64,000 nucleotides of DNA, from NCBI RefSeq assembly GCF_001183865.1, contig NZ_CP012020.1, positions 1,979,839 through 2,043,838 of the forward strand, read 5' to 3'. Shown one piece after another: positions 27,082 to 35,332 of this stretch; within the stretch, counting starts at the first letter, position 1, and every line of letters starts with the position of its first letter. The notes beneath the pieces are model-generated. The model was not told the origin of the DNA. It worked only from the letters and a program-made list of their open reading frames with translations, and made no database searches. Position numbers and translations under genes: made by a program. The stretch is from Methylophilus sp. TWE2. Lineage in GTDB: Bacteria > Pseudomonadota > Gammaproteobacteria > Burkholderiales > Methylophilaceae.

Positions 27082-27264
27082 AGCCTTGTAGGGTGGGCAA
27101 TTAATTGCCCACGCGTCGAGAAGCATCTCAATACATCCGGCACTACCATTATCTCTATGTTTTTCTAGCTATCCATGTTTTAAGGTGCAATTTACATAGC
27201 GCGACAATTCCATTAGTTTTTGGCTTTATCGCGCGTGGGCAACAAGTTGCCCATCCTACAGGCT
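27082..27264. repeat. Palindrome-ended intergenic repeat (REP/MITE-like, TAGGGTGGGCA type)
   Basis: The 311-base gap 26952-27262 holds this element. Its ends are inverted copies: AGCCTTGTAGGGTGGGCAA at the left (27082-27115 in full) and, on the opposite strand, AGCCTGTAGGATGGGCAA at the right (27232-27264). Each end contains its own small dyad (GGGCAATTAATTGCCC; GGGCAACAAGTTGCCC), and both finish CCCACGCG inward. The interior of about 116 bases has no useful frame. The right end overlaps the stop codon of the sugar transporter gene. No clear target duplication is seen. Confidence 0.75.
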
Positions 27265-28429
27265 AAGCTTTTGTAAAATTTCTGAGTCCTAACCAAGCAA
27301 TATAAACATAACAAATCACCGGCAATATAAACGCGTGATGCAAGCCCAAACTATCGGCCAGCAAGCCGGTCAGCAAAGGCACAATCGCACCACCCAAAAT
27401 CGCCGTAGCCAACAAGCCTGATCCTTTTTTCTCCTGCCCATCTTTGAGGCCTTTAATCCCCAGCGTGAAAATGGTTGGGAACATGATGGAGTTACACAGG
27501 CCGACTAATGCCATGGTGGCAATTGCCAAGGTGCCAGTGGTTTGCATGGAAACCAGAATCAGCACGACGGCGAGCAAGGCATGCGTCATCAGCACTTTGG
27601 CGGGGGCAAACATTTTGAGGGTAAAGATACCGATAAATCGGCCTATCATGGCGCCGCCCCAATATAGCGCGACCAGCGGAGCAGCTTGTGTTTCTGCCAC
27701 ATGGCTGATTTCCATCACGTAATTAACCAGGAAGCTGCCAATCGCTACTTCGGCACCCACATAGGCAAAAATACCAATCACGCCGAGTAACAAGCCTTTT
27801 TCTTTCAAGACTTCCAGCCAGCCACTTTCATCTGCTTCTGTCGTTTCCATTCCAGATAAATTGATTTTGGATAGCACCAGCGCAATGATGATTAGCACGC
27901 CAGCGATCAAGAAATACGGATACACCACGCCTTCGGCGTAGACCGAATTGGTTAAGCCGGAAAGAATGAAATAGGCGCCAAAGAATGGCGCCACAAATGT
28001 CCCTAATGAATTAAAAGCCTGCGCCATGGTGAGGCGTGAAGAAGCCGTTTCTTTAGGGCCGATAATCGCTACACATGGGTTTGCTGCGACTTGCAGCAAG
28101 ACAATGCCTGAGGCAAGGACAAACAAGGCCGCTAAAAACAGGGCATAAGTATGTAGCAACACGGCTGGGTAAAACAGCAGGCAACCTAATGCTGCCAGGG
28201 CAAAGCCAATCACCATGCCTTTTTGATAACCCATTTTTTCAATTAACTTGCTAAAGGGGATCGAGGTCAAACCATAGGCAGCAAAAAAACAGAACTGAAT
28301 CAGGGCGGCCTGGGCATATGTGAGTGAGAAAATGGACTTTAAGTAGGGAACCAGAATGTCGTTTAAACAGGTGATAAACCCCATCATGAAAAACAGGATG
28401 GTGAGCGAAGTCAGGGCTTTTTTATACAT
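27263..28429 (-). CDS. FucP-type sugar:proton symporter (MFS)
   Basis: 388 residues from the ATG at 28429; the longer frame would need a TTG. About twelve hydrophobic segments. The N-terminus (FFMMGFITCLNDILVPYLKSIF) is the hallmark of the FucP/GluP branch of the major facilitator superfamily, and IPFSKLIEKMGYQKGMVIG is the loop after the second helix. Known members import fucose, glucose or galactose with protons. The substrate here is unknown, and no sugar catabolic genes are adjacent. Its stop codon lies within the right end of the repeat at 27082-27264, so the element abuts or slightly remodelled the 3' end. Confidence 0.85.
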   Translation of the reverse strand: MYKKALTSLTILFFMMGFITCLNDILVPYLKSIFSLTYAQAALIQFCFFAAYGLTSIPFSKLIEKMGYQKGMVIGFALAALGCLLFYPAVLLHTYALFLAALFVLASGIVLLQVAANPCVAIIGPKETASSRLTMAQAFNSLGTFVAPFFGAYFILSGLTNSVYAEGVVYPYFLIAGVLIIIALVLSKINLSGMETTEADESGWLEVLKEKGLLLGVIGIFAYVGAEVAIGSFLVNYVMEISHVAETQAAPLVALYWGGAMIGRFIGIFTLKMFAPAKVLMTHALLAVVLILVSMQTTGTLAIATMALVGLCNSIMFPTIFTLGIKGLKDGQEKKGSGLLATAILGGAIVPLLTGLLADSLGLHHAFILPVICYVYIAWLGLRNFTKA

Positions 28430-28540
28430 GGGGCTCTCAATGCAATACAAAACGCATGCACTACAACATAAAACGGCCTGATTGGGAAGCCTAGGCAGGA
28501 ATTTTCAATAGTGAACCGCCCCCTGTTACGGCTAGAAACC

Positions 28541-29209
28541 TCATGGACAAGACTGCCCTGATACGGATGGTATGCGTTGCAGTATTGAGTCCAGCGTAGA
28601 AGAAACAAGCTGTTGTGATGCCGCCTCCTGCAGCATCGGCACGGCCTTAGGACCGCTTATCAACCCATGATACCGTTTTTGAAACTCGCGTAAGCTACAG
28701 GCTAACGTCTGCATACGTGACATATCCTGTTCGGCTGGAATGGCAAACTCGTTTTCTGCACCATAGCCATGAAACAGGCTGGTTTCCAGGCCTACCACCA
28801 GCGCCAGCACGTGGTCACCCTGGAACTGCTCATCAAATAACAAATCCAGTGCTTGCTGGTCTTGTAACCTTTGCAAACCATCAAAGCGCCAGCCAAATTT
28901 GCCATCAAACACCCACTCTGTCATTTCTCGTGGGCCGACCTGTGCACTCTTGCTTAGCTCCTCTGGGTGAGATTCATACAAAGCGAGCATCAGTGCCCGC
29001 AAATCTTCGCTATGTGCCGACATGACTTGCTTAGGCGAGTCTACTTTGATGGCTTGGGCAGGCAGCCTATCCGTTTTTTTGAAATGATTTTTCTTGGCAG
29101 TATGGCTGGCTGAAGCTTGATCAGGTTTTTGCGTCACGCTTGCTGCAAATACGGTACTGAATATCCCCACAGAAACCACGAATACAGACATCAATCTCCA
29201 AAAACACAT
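28541..29209 (-). CDS. Secreted or lipid-free periplasmic protein of unknown function
   Basis: 222 residues, not recognised. N-terminal signal peptide (MSVFVVSVGIFSTVFAAS) with cleavage probably after FAA. A second ATG at 29191 has GGAG at ideal spacing but lacks a positive N-region, so the start is uncertain by six codons. The mature part begins with a Ser/Lys-rich stretch (28-60), then a helical domain with DLRALMLALYESHPEELSKS, a WVFDGKFGWRFDGLQRL segment, and two cysteines (LACSLREF and the terminal SCP). It lies downstream of no clear partner and before the sugar transporter on the same strand, with 111 bases between. Confidence 0.65.
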   Translation of the reverse strand: MCFWRLMSVFVVSVGIFSTVFAASVTQKPDQASASHTAKKNHFKKTDRLPAQAIKVDSPKQVMSAHSEDLRALMLALYESHPEELSKSAQVGPREMTEWVFDGKFGWRFDGLQRLQDQQALDLLFDEQFQGDHVLALVVGLETSLFHGYGAENEFAIPAEQDMSRMQTLACSLREFQKRYHGLISGPKAVPMLQEAASQQLVSSTLDSILQRIPSVSGQSCP

Positions 29210-29370
29210 CCCTGAACCACCTTCTCTTTGATTTAGATTAAATTAACTGATAAAACAAGCGCTTATCATGGCCTTGCACTATTGACGCTTATTGCCGGAC
29301 TGCCTAATATAAACATTGAAAGGCCACAAGCCTTCGCTACTTTACCCACCTCTAGACCAAGGAGAACTGT

Positions 29371-29637
29371 ATGGCAACTAGCAAGACCTCTGATACGTCC
29401 GCAAAAAAATCCACTGCTGCAAAAAAAGCAGCGCCGAAAACAACCGTCAGCAAAACTGCAAAACCTGCAGCGACCCGCAAGAAAACCGCCAAACCCACCA
29501 TTACCACCAGCGAGGACCGCTACAAAATGATTGAGGTAGCTGCTTATTACATCGCCGAGAAAAACGGATTTGGGCATGATCATTTGAATTATTGGTTGCA
29601 GGCCGAAAAACAAATAGATCACCAACTTAACGCTTAA
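29371..29637 (+). CDS. DUF2934 protein with Lys/Ala-rich histone-like tail
   Basis: 88 residues. Residues 1-48 are a low-complexity Lys/Ala/Thr/Ser tract (AKKSTAAKKAAPKTT, then KPAATRKKTAKPT), like histone H1 or AlgP tails. Residues 49-88 are a DUF2934 domain (EDRYKMIEVAAYYIAEKNGF, then HLNYWLQAEKQID). AAGGAGAA precedes the ATG at a normal distance. It probably binds nucleic acid through the tail, but the role is not known. A 119-residue frame on the opposite strand is a shadow of the low-complexity region. Confidence 0.85.
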   Translation: MATSKTSDTSAKKSTAAKKAAPKTTVSKTAKPAATRKKTAKPTITTSEDRYKMIEVAAYYIAEKNGFGHDHLNYWLQAEKQIDHQLNA

Positions 29638-29643
29638 TCATAT

Positions 29644-29692
29644 CGAAGCCAGGCCGCAATTAGTGTTCTCTAAAAAAGCTCAGCTGGCTTCG
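29644..29692 (+). terminator. Possible terminator or hairpin after the DUF2934 gene
   Basis: CGAAGCCAG (29644-29652) pairs perfectly with CTGGCTTCG (29684-29692), with a 31-base loop and, a few bases later, CATTTTTC. The long loop makes a classical terminator uncertain, but the location just past the stop codon fits. Confidence 0.35.
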
Positions 29693-29717
29693 TCTGATCA
29701 TTTTTCAAGCAATACTA

Positions 29718-30809
29718 TCAATCACTTGTCTGGTGTTTTCGCTGGTTAGTAAACGACCGATAAACACTATCTTTACGAGCAAACCGTATATCGGCACCAC
29801 TGTGTTTAACGTACTCCAGATAAGAAATAATCACTGGGTGACTCAAACGTATTCCATATGCAATATAGGGATAATCCGACAACGGCACATCCCGCTCAAA
29901 AAATTTCCAGTGCGGGCTTTTGTTGTAAAAACGCTCCACTAGACTTGTGACTGCCACCAACTGATATTGCCCACGTGGACCAAGCGCAAGCCAGGGACCA
30001 CCTGAGTCGCCCACTGTAGGCATTGCCAGGTGCTGGTCATATTCCAGGGTTTTCAAATTCAGGCGATTCACAGCAAGCAAGACATTATCCAGGTGTGCAA
30101 GCTCTTGGGTGTATTCGAATTGTGCACGCGATTTGAGGTGCAGCATTTCGTCCTCCAACTGGTAAGGCGCAGGCAGAATTTCTGTGAAATCTTTTACCGA
30201 CTGTATGATTGACCGCTCGGCACAGCGAGGTTGTCGAGTATCAGGTTCAAGATACCCACGCCCATATCCGCAGATCATGAGCTCATCTGGCAGGGGCTCA
30301 TCCTGCATAATTTCTAGCGGCTGTATATTCTCGGGCACAGTCGCATCAAATACTAACACTGCAACATCAAGGGTGATATCTTCGGAGACTTCTTCATAAG
30401 GCCGGTAAAAGGTCTGCCGAATCCTCACATCCTTGAGACCTAATTGATCTGACTGTGCAATTGTGACATCGGGCAATCCGTCAGTGGCTCCCAGTTTAGC
30501 TTCGCGTAAACAATGCGCAGCTGTGATGAGGGTGAGAGGCTTTACCCCTACGACAATCGCACTACAAACCGAATCGTAATACTCCCAGGACTCTGTGGAA
30601 TGTAAAAAATGCGCATGCTGAATATTGATTTTAACCGTGGATATCGCCTGGGCAGGGAAGGTTTCACCATGTATCAGTGCCCACGTGGAACCTGGCCATG
30701 CAACAAACAACAGCATAAGCCATGAGTTCCATAGGCATTTGGCAGAAAATACCCTACCCTTCAATACTCTAGCCATAGCGCGTAGCCTTGATGACAGACT
30801 GACACCCAT
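29718..30809 (-). CDS. Exported trypsin-like serine protease
   Basis: 363 residues. A long basic N-region precedes a hydrophobic core (NSWLMLLFVAWPGSTWA), with signal cleavage likely near residue 44. The S1-family catalytic triad is intact: His99 in LITAAHCL, Asp148 in TLDVAVLV and Ser269 in VGDSGGPW. Cysteines at 82 and 100 probably form the His-loop disulfide, and 180 with 196 a second. No PDZ domain is present, so it is not a DegP-type chaperone-protease. It may be periplasmic or secreted. It lies 14 bases after the stop of the gene at 30824-31303, so the two are probably one operon. Confidence 0.88.
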   Translation of the reverse strand: MGVSLSSRLRAMARVLKGRVFSAKCLWNSWLMLLFVAWPGSTWALIHGETFPAQAISTVKINIQHAHFLHSTESWEYYDSVCSAIVVGVKPLTLITAAHCLREAKLGATDGLPDVTIAQSDQLGLKDVRIRQTFYRPYEEVSEDITLDVAVLVFDATVPENIQPLEIMQDEPLPDELMICGYGRGYLEPDTRQPRCAERSIIQSVKDFTEILPAPYQLEDEMLHLKSRAQFEYTQELAHLDNVLLAVNRLNLKTLEYDQHLAMPTVGDSGGPWLALGPRGQYQLVAVTSLVERFYNKSPHWKFFERDVPLSDYPYIAYGIRLSHPVIISYLEYVKHSGADIRFARKDSVYRSFTNQRKHQTSD

Positions 30810-30823
30810 ACTACGCTCTCAAA

Positions 30824-31303
30824 TTATTGTGACAAGTTTTTTTGGGCGTTATTTCTCAACACAATTGGACCAAAACAGGTTTCTAGTGCTGGATCATCGT
30901 CATCGCATGAAATAAACGAATATCCATCCGGCCGGAATAGTAAATAAGATACCACCTCTTTATTTGTTTCAGTGACTTGCTTAGTACAGTCTTTTGCTTT
31001 GTTGCTCTGAGTCACGCGATGAGTCAGCTTAAAGAAACCATGCTCATCTGGTTGTGGTGTCACTTCATACTTTGCTTCCAGTTGCTCATCACCGCTGGTA
31101 AAGGCGGCCACACCATCTTCGCGAAACCAGTAAGTTTCTATACATTCCGTATCAGGCAGCTTGGATTCCCAATAGCCGATCAAAGGGTGTTTAAGAGAGC
31201 GTGGGTCTTCAGCATGCGCTGAGGGACAATTTAGCAAAGAAAATACCCCCAAGCTCAAAGCTAGCATGCAATATAAAGTTTTTTTGTGTTGTATGACTGT
31301 CAT
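30824..31303 (-). CDS. Small secreted protein of unknown function
   Basis: 159 residues from the ATG at 31303, chosen for AGGAGA at ideal spacing and because it opens directly into a signal peptide (MTVIQHKKTLYCMLALSLGVFSLL, cleavage after SAHA). The mature part has KHPLIGYWESKLPDTECIETYWFREDGV, which looks like a small lipocalin-like beta fold, and four or five cysteines (TECIE, DCTK, SCDDD, ETCFGP) that could form disulfides. I do not recognise the family. It directly precedes the trypsin-like protease gene, so it might be a partner or inhibitor; that is speculation. Confidence 0.7.
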   Translation of the reverse strand: MTVIQHKKTLYCMLALSLGVFSLLNCPSAHAEDPRSLKHPLIGYWESKLPDTECIETYWFREDGVAAFTSGDEQLEAKYEVTPQPDEHGFFKLTHRVTQSNKAKDCTKQVTETNKEVVSYLLFRPDGYSFISCDDDDPALETCFGPIVLRNNAQKNLSQ

Positions 31304-31448
31304 GATTGTCTCCTGAAGGCCTTGCACAATTTACGTGATTATTTAATTTTTAAAGCAAATGTACGGTAACGATGCTCTACAATCATCAAAAGCGATACCT
31401 TGCCTTATGAAGATTGTCATAAACATCGCCTCTGTGACTTGAGCAGGC

Positions 31449-31480
31449 AAAAAAAAATCCCCAACAGTGGTTGGGGATTT
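31449..31480 (-). terminator. Intrinsic terminator of efp
   Basis: AAATCCCCAAC (31455-31465) pairs with GTTGGGGATTT (31470-31480) over a 4-base loop. On the minus strand a run of nine T follows. It lies 40 bases past the efp stop. Confidence 0.93.
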
Positions 31481-31520
31481 TAATGTCAGGAATAACTAAC
31501 AGCAGTATTCGTGAAAAAAT

Positions 31521-32081
31521 CTACTTCATCACACGGTTACGGTATTCACCGGTACGTGTATCGATCTCGATTTTGTCGCCCTGATTGACAAACAAAGGCA
31601 CTGGAATTTCAAAGCCGGAAGCAATCTTGGCTGGTTTCATCACTTTACCGGAAGTGTCGCCTTTCACAGCTGGCTCGGTGTAAGTGATTTCACGCACCAC
31701 AGTGGTTGGCAGCTCGATGGAAATCGCTTTGCCTTCGTAGAAACGCACTTCACATGGCATACCATCTTCCAGATATGGCAGTGCATCTTCCATAAACTCG
31801 GCATCCACATCGTACTGGTTGTATTCAGCGTCCATAAATACGTAGGTAGGATCAGCGAAGTAGGAATAAGTCACTTCTTTCTTTTCCAGCACGATCACAT
31901 CAAACTTGTCCTGCGCGTTGTAGACGTTTTCGCTAGGCGCTTCAGTCAACAAGTTTTTCATTTTCATTTTCACCACAGCCGCGTTACGGCCGGATTTGTT
32001 GTATTCAGTTTTTACAACCACCATTGGGTCGTTGCCAATCATCACGACGTTGCCAACGCGGAGCTCTTGAGCAATTTTCAT
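31521..32081 (-). CDS. efp: Elongation factor P (Arg32, EarP-rhamnosylated type)
   Basis: 186 residues from the ATG at 32081 ([19 protein letters not shown]); the open frame extends upstream but the family starts here. Domain I carries the modification loop SGR32NA, with arginine rather than the lysine used in E. coli. Arginine 32 is the residue rhamnosylated by EarP, and earP is the gene directly upstream (40 bases), so modifier and substrate are coded together. EF-P rescues ribosomes stalled at polyproline. It ends with the [17 protein letters not shown] motif of domain III. Confidence 0.97.
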   Translation of the reverse strand: MKIAQELRVGNVVMIGNDPMVVVKTEYNKSGRNAAVVKMKMKNLLTEAPSENVYNAQDKFDVIVLEKKEVTYSYFADPTYVFMDAEYNQYDVDAEFMEDALPYLEDGMPCEVRFYEGKAISIELPTTVVREITYTEPAVKGDTSGKVMKPAKIASGFEIPVPLFVNQGDKIEIDTRTGEYRNRVMK

Positions 32082-32121
32082 AATAAGCCTTAATTTGTAT
32101 GCGGGATTTGAAAGCGCGGAA

Positions 32122-33222
32122 TTATACCCGATGTGTACGGTATTTCTCAATAAAAATCACCAAGTTAGTCGCCAAATCGACTTGTTGTGACTGGTGCAGC
32201 TTGAACGCCTGCGCATGCTGCCTGAATTGTGGCAATACAGATAGCAGAGACTCCCAATCAGTGGCTTGCCAGCTGCCTTGTGCCCAAGCTTGCATGGCAT
32301 GTTGGATGACTGCAGAAAGCGGTGTTTCTGCCTGTGCCAAGTAATGTTGCATAAACGCTTTTAATTTCACCAAGTGGGTCTCTTCGCTTTGCTGGTAAGG
32401 CAACCAGATCATGGGCTTACCCGCCCATATCGCACGGATCCAGCTATCTTCACCCCGCACAAAGTTGAAATCGCATAAGTAAAGCAACCGGTCGTACTCA
32501 GCCTGCGACAAAAACGGGATGACGACAAACTCGGCTTGCTGGCGCTGAATATGTTGTCCCACTTCCAGCCTAGTCACACCAAGTACGTTTGCCAGCATGG
32601 GGGCCACAGGTTCAGGCACCATGACGCGCACTGCCTGGGTGGAGTGTTGCAGGCTGTTGACCAGCCCGGCCAAGGGCGCATGCGCATAGCAAAACAGCGA
32701 AAGTGATAATTTGCCCGCAGCGGGGACCAATCCTAAATCCTCCCAACTGGCGTGCGTTTGCAGCGTCGTGAGGCTGGCTTCCCGCAGTAATCCGCCTGTC
32801 AATGGCGTAAAACCCGGATAGAAAAAATGTCGTACGAGCCCGTTGGCTTGTGGTGAAGGTTGCGCATGAAAGCCTTCTACCCAGTTTTCGGCCGATAAAT
32901 AATCGACATTCACCCAGATAGACGACTGTTGTGGCATCTGTTGCTGATACGCCTCAGGCAAGCCACAGCCAAAGGTTTCTATCACAACGTCCGCTACCTG
33001 CCTAAAGTCAGCGTTCTCTGTCCAGTGTTTTAAGGTAATGCGCGCATGCCCCGCACAGACAAAACGCTCTGCCAGCGCCAGGTCATCCACCCATAAACAG
33101 ATATGCCGGCCATGCTCTTCTGCCAGTTGCTGCGCCAGGCGCCAGCACACGCCAATATCGCCAAAATTATCAACGACCTTGCAAAAGATATCCCAATGGG
33201 AGCGTGGCAAATCAGTAGACAT
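32122..33222 (-). CDS. earP: EF-P arginine rhamnosyltransferase
   Basis: 366 residues, the normal EarP (DUF2331) length. N-terminal [25 protein letters not shown] contains the conserved DNFGD motif with the catalytic Asp. The C-terminal GT-B nucleotide-sugar site is in [36 protein letters not shown]. It transfers rhamnose from dTDP-rhamnose to Arg32 of EF-P. It is upstream of efp in the same operon. The dTDP-rhamnose synthesis genes are not in this window. Confidence 0.96.
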   Translation of the reverse strand: MSTDLPRSHWDIFCKVVDNFGDIGVCWRLAQQLAEEHGRHICLWVDDLALAERFVCAGHARITLKHWTENADFRQVADVVIETFGCGLPEAYQQQMPQQSSIWVNVDYLSAENWVEGFHAQPSPQANGLVRHFFYPGFTPLTGGLLREASLTTLQTHASWEDLGLVPAAGKLSLSLFCYAHAPLAGLVNSLQHSTQAVRVMVPEPVAPMLANVLGVTRLEVGQHIQRQQAEFVVIPFLSQAEYDRLLYLCDFNFVRGEDSWIRAIWAGKPMIWLPYQQSEETHLVKLKAFMQHYLAQAETPLSAVIQHAMQAWAQGSWQATDWESLLSVLPQFRQHAQAFKLHQSQQVDLATNLVIFIEKYRTHRV

Positions 33223-33301
33223 GGGGATGATAGTTAAATCAGGCAGGCAATCATGTGCGGATAGTCTAACCGAACAGCACGAAAACTTCGATGCCAGCCG
33301 T

Positions 33302-33805
33302 TTAATCGGCGAGTACGGTATCAGCTTGAGCCGTTTTCAGCCAAGTCAGTTGTAATACCTTGGCATCGGTAGAAGCCCGGTGTTGTTGTAATGCCAGGCT
33401 CTCAAGGATATGTTGCTTGGTATCGTGCCAGGCAGCTTTCTGCTCCGGGGTCAGCGTCAGGCTTAAATCTTCCAGCTTGAAGTGAGGACTCAGACCGGCG
33501 GCTTCATACAAACGGTGTAACCAGACAAAATCCTGATACCAGCCATCGGTATATACCGTTTTGCCATTGAGTATATGATTCAAATGCAAGGCAATCTCGC
33601 GTGGCGTCGCGCCATCATCCTCCAGAGACTGGCGGGATTGATGGTGTAGCTTTTCGGCCTCTTTATCCCAATGCAACCAGTCCGCATGTGGCTGGACTTG
33701 CGCACTCCAGACATGGCCTTCCGTATCGACGTAACCGATCTCGACCGGGTAACTACCCGCGCCAAAACCGGAGGCTTCAATATCTAATATGACTGGAGGA
33801 ACCAT
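33302..33805 (-). CDS. DEDDh-type exonuclease domain protein (DnaQ/RNase T-like)
   Basis: 167 residues from the ATG at 33805, chosen over a TTG at 33871 because an AGGTAAG site precedes it and the domain begins directly (VILDIEASGFG). Visible exonuclease residues are Asp and Glu in LDIEASG, Asp in YTDGWYQDFVWL, and His with Asp in HRASTDAKVL, giving a DEDDh set. It is a stand-alone 3'-5' exonuclease-like protein; whether it acts on DNA or RNA is not clear. Upstream of it a MITE-like element has entered the intergenic region. earP follows 79 bases downstream. Confidence 0.75.
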   Translation of the reverse strand: MVPPVILDIEASGFGAGSYPVEIGYVDTEGHVWSAQVQPHADWLHWDKEAEKLHHQSRQSLEDDGATPREIALHLNHILNGKTVYTDGWYQDFVWLHRLYEAAGLSPHFKLEDLSLTLTPEQKAAWHDTKQHILESLALQQHRASTDAKVLQLTWLKTAQADTVLAD

Positions 33806-33895
33806 CAACTTACCTGAGTGTATCTTCTCTATAATTTTATCTGCACTTGCTGCTAGTATCTTAGTATTCAACGGCAGAAAAACAGCGTGCTTTAA

Positions 33896-34076
33896 TTAAA
33901 CCCAGATTTTCCATTAGGCGATTTTCAATCTACTTGAACGTCAACTTGTCCATTTTGTGTCTTTTCTGCGCAAATTATCGGTCAATAGAATGACTATTGC
34001 CCTCAAATTTCCCCAAAAAACCCATCAAACTGTCCAGCGTTGTCATTTCAAGTCCTAATGGAAAATCTGGGTTAAA
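33896..34076. mobile_element. MITE-like element with 18-bp perfect inverted ends and 5-bp direct repeat
   Basis: The 364-base gap 33806-34169 contains a 171-base element (33901-34071). Its ends CCCAGATTTTCCATTAGG and CCTAATGGAAAATCTGGG are perfect inverted copies. It is flanked by TTAAA on both sides (33896-33900, 34072-34076), which looks like a target-site duplication. It encodes nothing. An internal dyad CAATAG/CTATTG occurs near 33984-34000. Ends beginning CCYAGATT with AT-rich 5-bp duplications recall IS1380/ISEcp1-type elements, but that link is from memory and unverified. The remaining 93 bases before the OmpA-like gene probably hold its promoter. Confidence 0.75.
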
Positions 34077-34169
34077 GTAGAATTATACGCACTTCATGGA
34101 GTTGGGGACTGAACTTCCAAGGACCTGGCTGGACAAACTTACGAGTTTCAAACTACTTAAGGGAAAACA

Positions 34170-34850
34170 ATGCATAAAATAATGACGATCTCTCTGTTAA
34201 TCGCTGCCTTGGGCACATCCGGTTGTGCAAGCATGACTGAAACCCAAAAAGGCACAGCCAAAGGGGCTGGTATCGGCGCGGCAGCAGGCGGTGTCATTGG
34301 CGCCGTTGCAGGTGGCGGCAAAGGGGCTGTTATCGGTGCAGCCGTAGGCGCTGGCGCTGGCGCAATTGCCGGCAACATCTGGTCCAAAAAGATGGAGGCC
34401 CAAAAACAGGAAATGGAACAAGCGACGGCTGGCACAGGGGTTGCCGTCACCAAAACAGAAAACAACCAGCTGAAACTAGAAATTCCGAGTGACATCTCGT
34501 TTGATAAAGGCAAAGCCAACATCAAGTCGAATTTCCGCCCTATCCTGGACAAGTTTGCAACCGGTTTGCAAAATAATGCAGCAGCCCGCATCACGATTAT
34601 CGGCCATACCGACAGCAGTGGTTCAGATGCGATCAATGATCCATTGTCCGTGAATCGTGCTGCCAGCGCCCGTAGTTACCTGGTCGAACGCGGCATTGCA
34701 ATCAGTCGCATCACCATTGATGGCCGTGGCTCACATGAGCCTATTGCAGCCAATGATACTGAAGCGAACCGGGCGAAAAACCGTCGTGTAGAGATTTTTG
34801 TGGCAGAACCAGAGGCTCAGGCACAAGCCCCTCAGGCGGCACCAAAATAA
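34170..34850 (+). CDS. OmpA-family lipoprotein with glycine zipper
   Basis: 226 residues. Lipobox LGTSGC with lipidated Cys19. Residues 28-72 form a glycine-zipper segment (GAGIGAAAGGVIGAVAGG, then GAVIGAAVGAGAGAIAGN) that may insert in a membrane. The C-terminal OmpA domain (about 105-210) has DISFDKGKANIK, IIGHTDSSGSDAIN, LSVNRAASARSYLVERGI and NRAKNRRVEIFV, including the Asp and Arg that bind the diaminopimelate of peptidoglycan. The arrangement is YiaD/YfiB-like. It probably ties the outer membrane to the cell wall. A terminator follows at 34866-34899. The MITE-like element ends 93 bases upstream, so the promoter may be altered. Confidence 0.9.
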   Translation: MHKIMTISLLIAALGTSGCASMTETQKGTAKGAGIGAAAGGVIGAVAGGGKGAVIGAAVGAGAGAIAGNIWSKKMEAQKQEMEQATAGTGVAVTKTENNQLKLEIPSDISFDKGKANIKSNFRPILDKFATGLQNNAAARITIIGHTDSSGSDAINDPLSVNRAASARSYLVERGIAISRITIDGRGSHEPIAANDTEANRAKNRRVEIFVAEPEAQAQAPQAAPK

Positions 34851-34865
34851 TCTTCAGCTCAACAC

Positions 34866-34899
34866 AAAAAAGCCGACTCCGCAGTCGGCTTTTTTATTT
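34866..34899. terminator. Bidirectional intrinsic terminator
   Basis: AGCCGACT (34871-34878) pairs with AGTCGGCT (34883-34890), with A run upstream and T run downstream, so it works in both directions. It serves the OmpA-like gene on the plus strand and the metal-type operon on the minus strand. Confidence 0.93.
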
Positions 34900-34939
34900 G
34901 CTTCTCCCAATCCTCCAAAAATCGGGAGGTTGCAGGAAA

Positions 34940-35332
34940 TTACGTAATAAACAAAGGCGCTAAAAACGCAAAGAAACTGCCAATCAAAAAGATCACCACA
35001 GAAACCCAGTAAATCCAAAGGCTTTGTCGGCGAGTTTGCATGCATAATGCAGCCAATTTTGCATCTGCCGGGCAAGGTAACAAGCGAGCACGCCATTGCA
35101 TCCAACCTGCCAGCAATAACATGGCGCCCGCTAGGCCAAACACCAACGGCTTATGTTCGCTGATCCAGATCAATTGTGGAAAATGACTGATCAGACTGGT
35201 CAAGGTAGCCACTGAACCAATCGCCACCAGTGTCGCTGGCAAGGCGCAGCAAATCAACGTAGAGCCACTGGTAAACAGCGACAACAAGTTGAGACGTTTG
35301 CTGGCTTGCAGCTGGTTAATTTCTGCTGCCAT
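34940..35332 (-). CDS. MerT-like small membrane protein
   Basis: 130 residues with three hydrophobic segments (about 18-45, 62-80 and 103-127). A Cys-Cys pair in the first segment (TLICCALPATLVAIGS) and another cysteine pair later (LLPCPADAKLAALC) resemble mercuric and related heavy-metal inner-membrane transporters (MerT). The start overlaps the stop of the upstream HMA gene by one base (TAATG), so they are translationally coupled. The metal could be mercury, copper or another soft metal. It is the last gene of a four-gene minus-strand operon. Confidence 0.7.
   Translation of the reverse strand: MAAEINQLQASKRLNLLSLFTSGSTLICCALPATLVAIGSVATLTSLISHFPQLIWISEHKPLVFGLAGAMLLLAGWMQWRARLLPCPADAKLAALCMQTRRQSLWIYWVSVVIFLIGSFFAFLAPLFIT

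Noticed and set aside
26145..27264. Prophage or genomic island
   Set aside because: One AT-rich gene and one short repeat; no integrase, tRNA end, phage structural gene or second foreign-looking gene.
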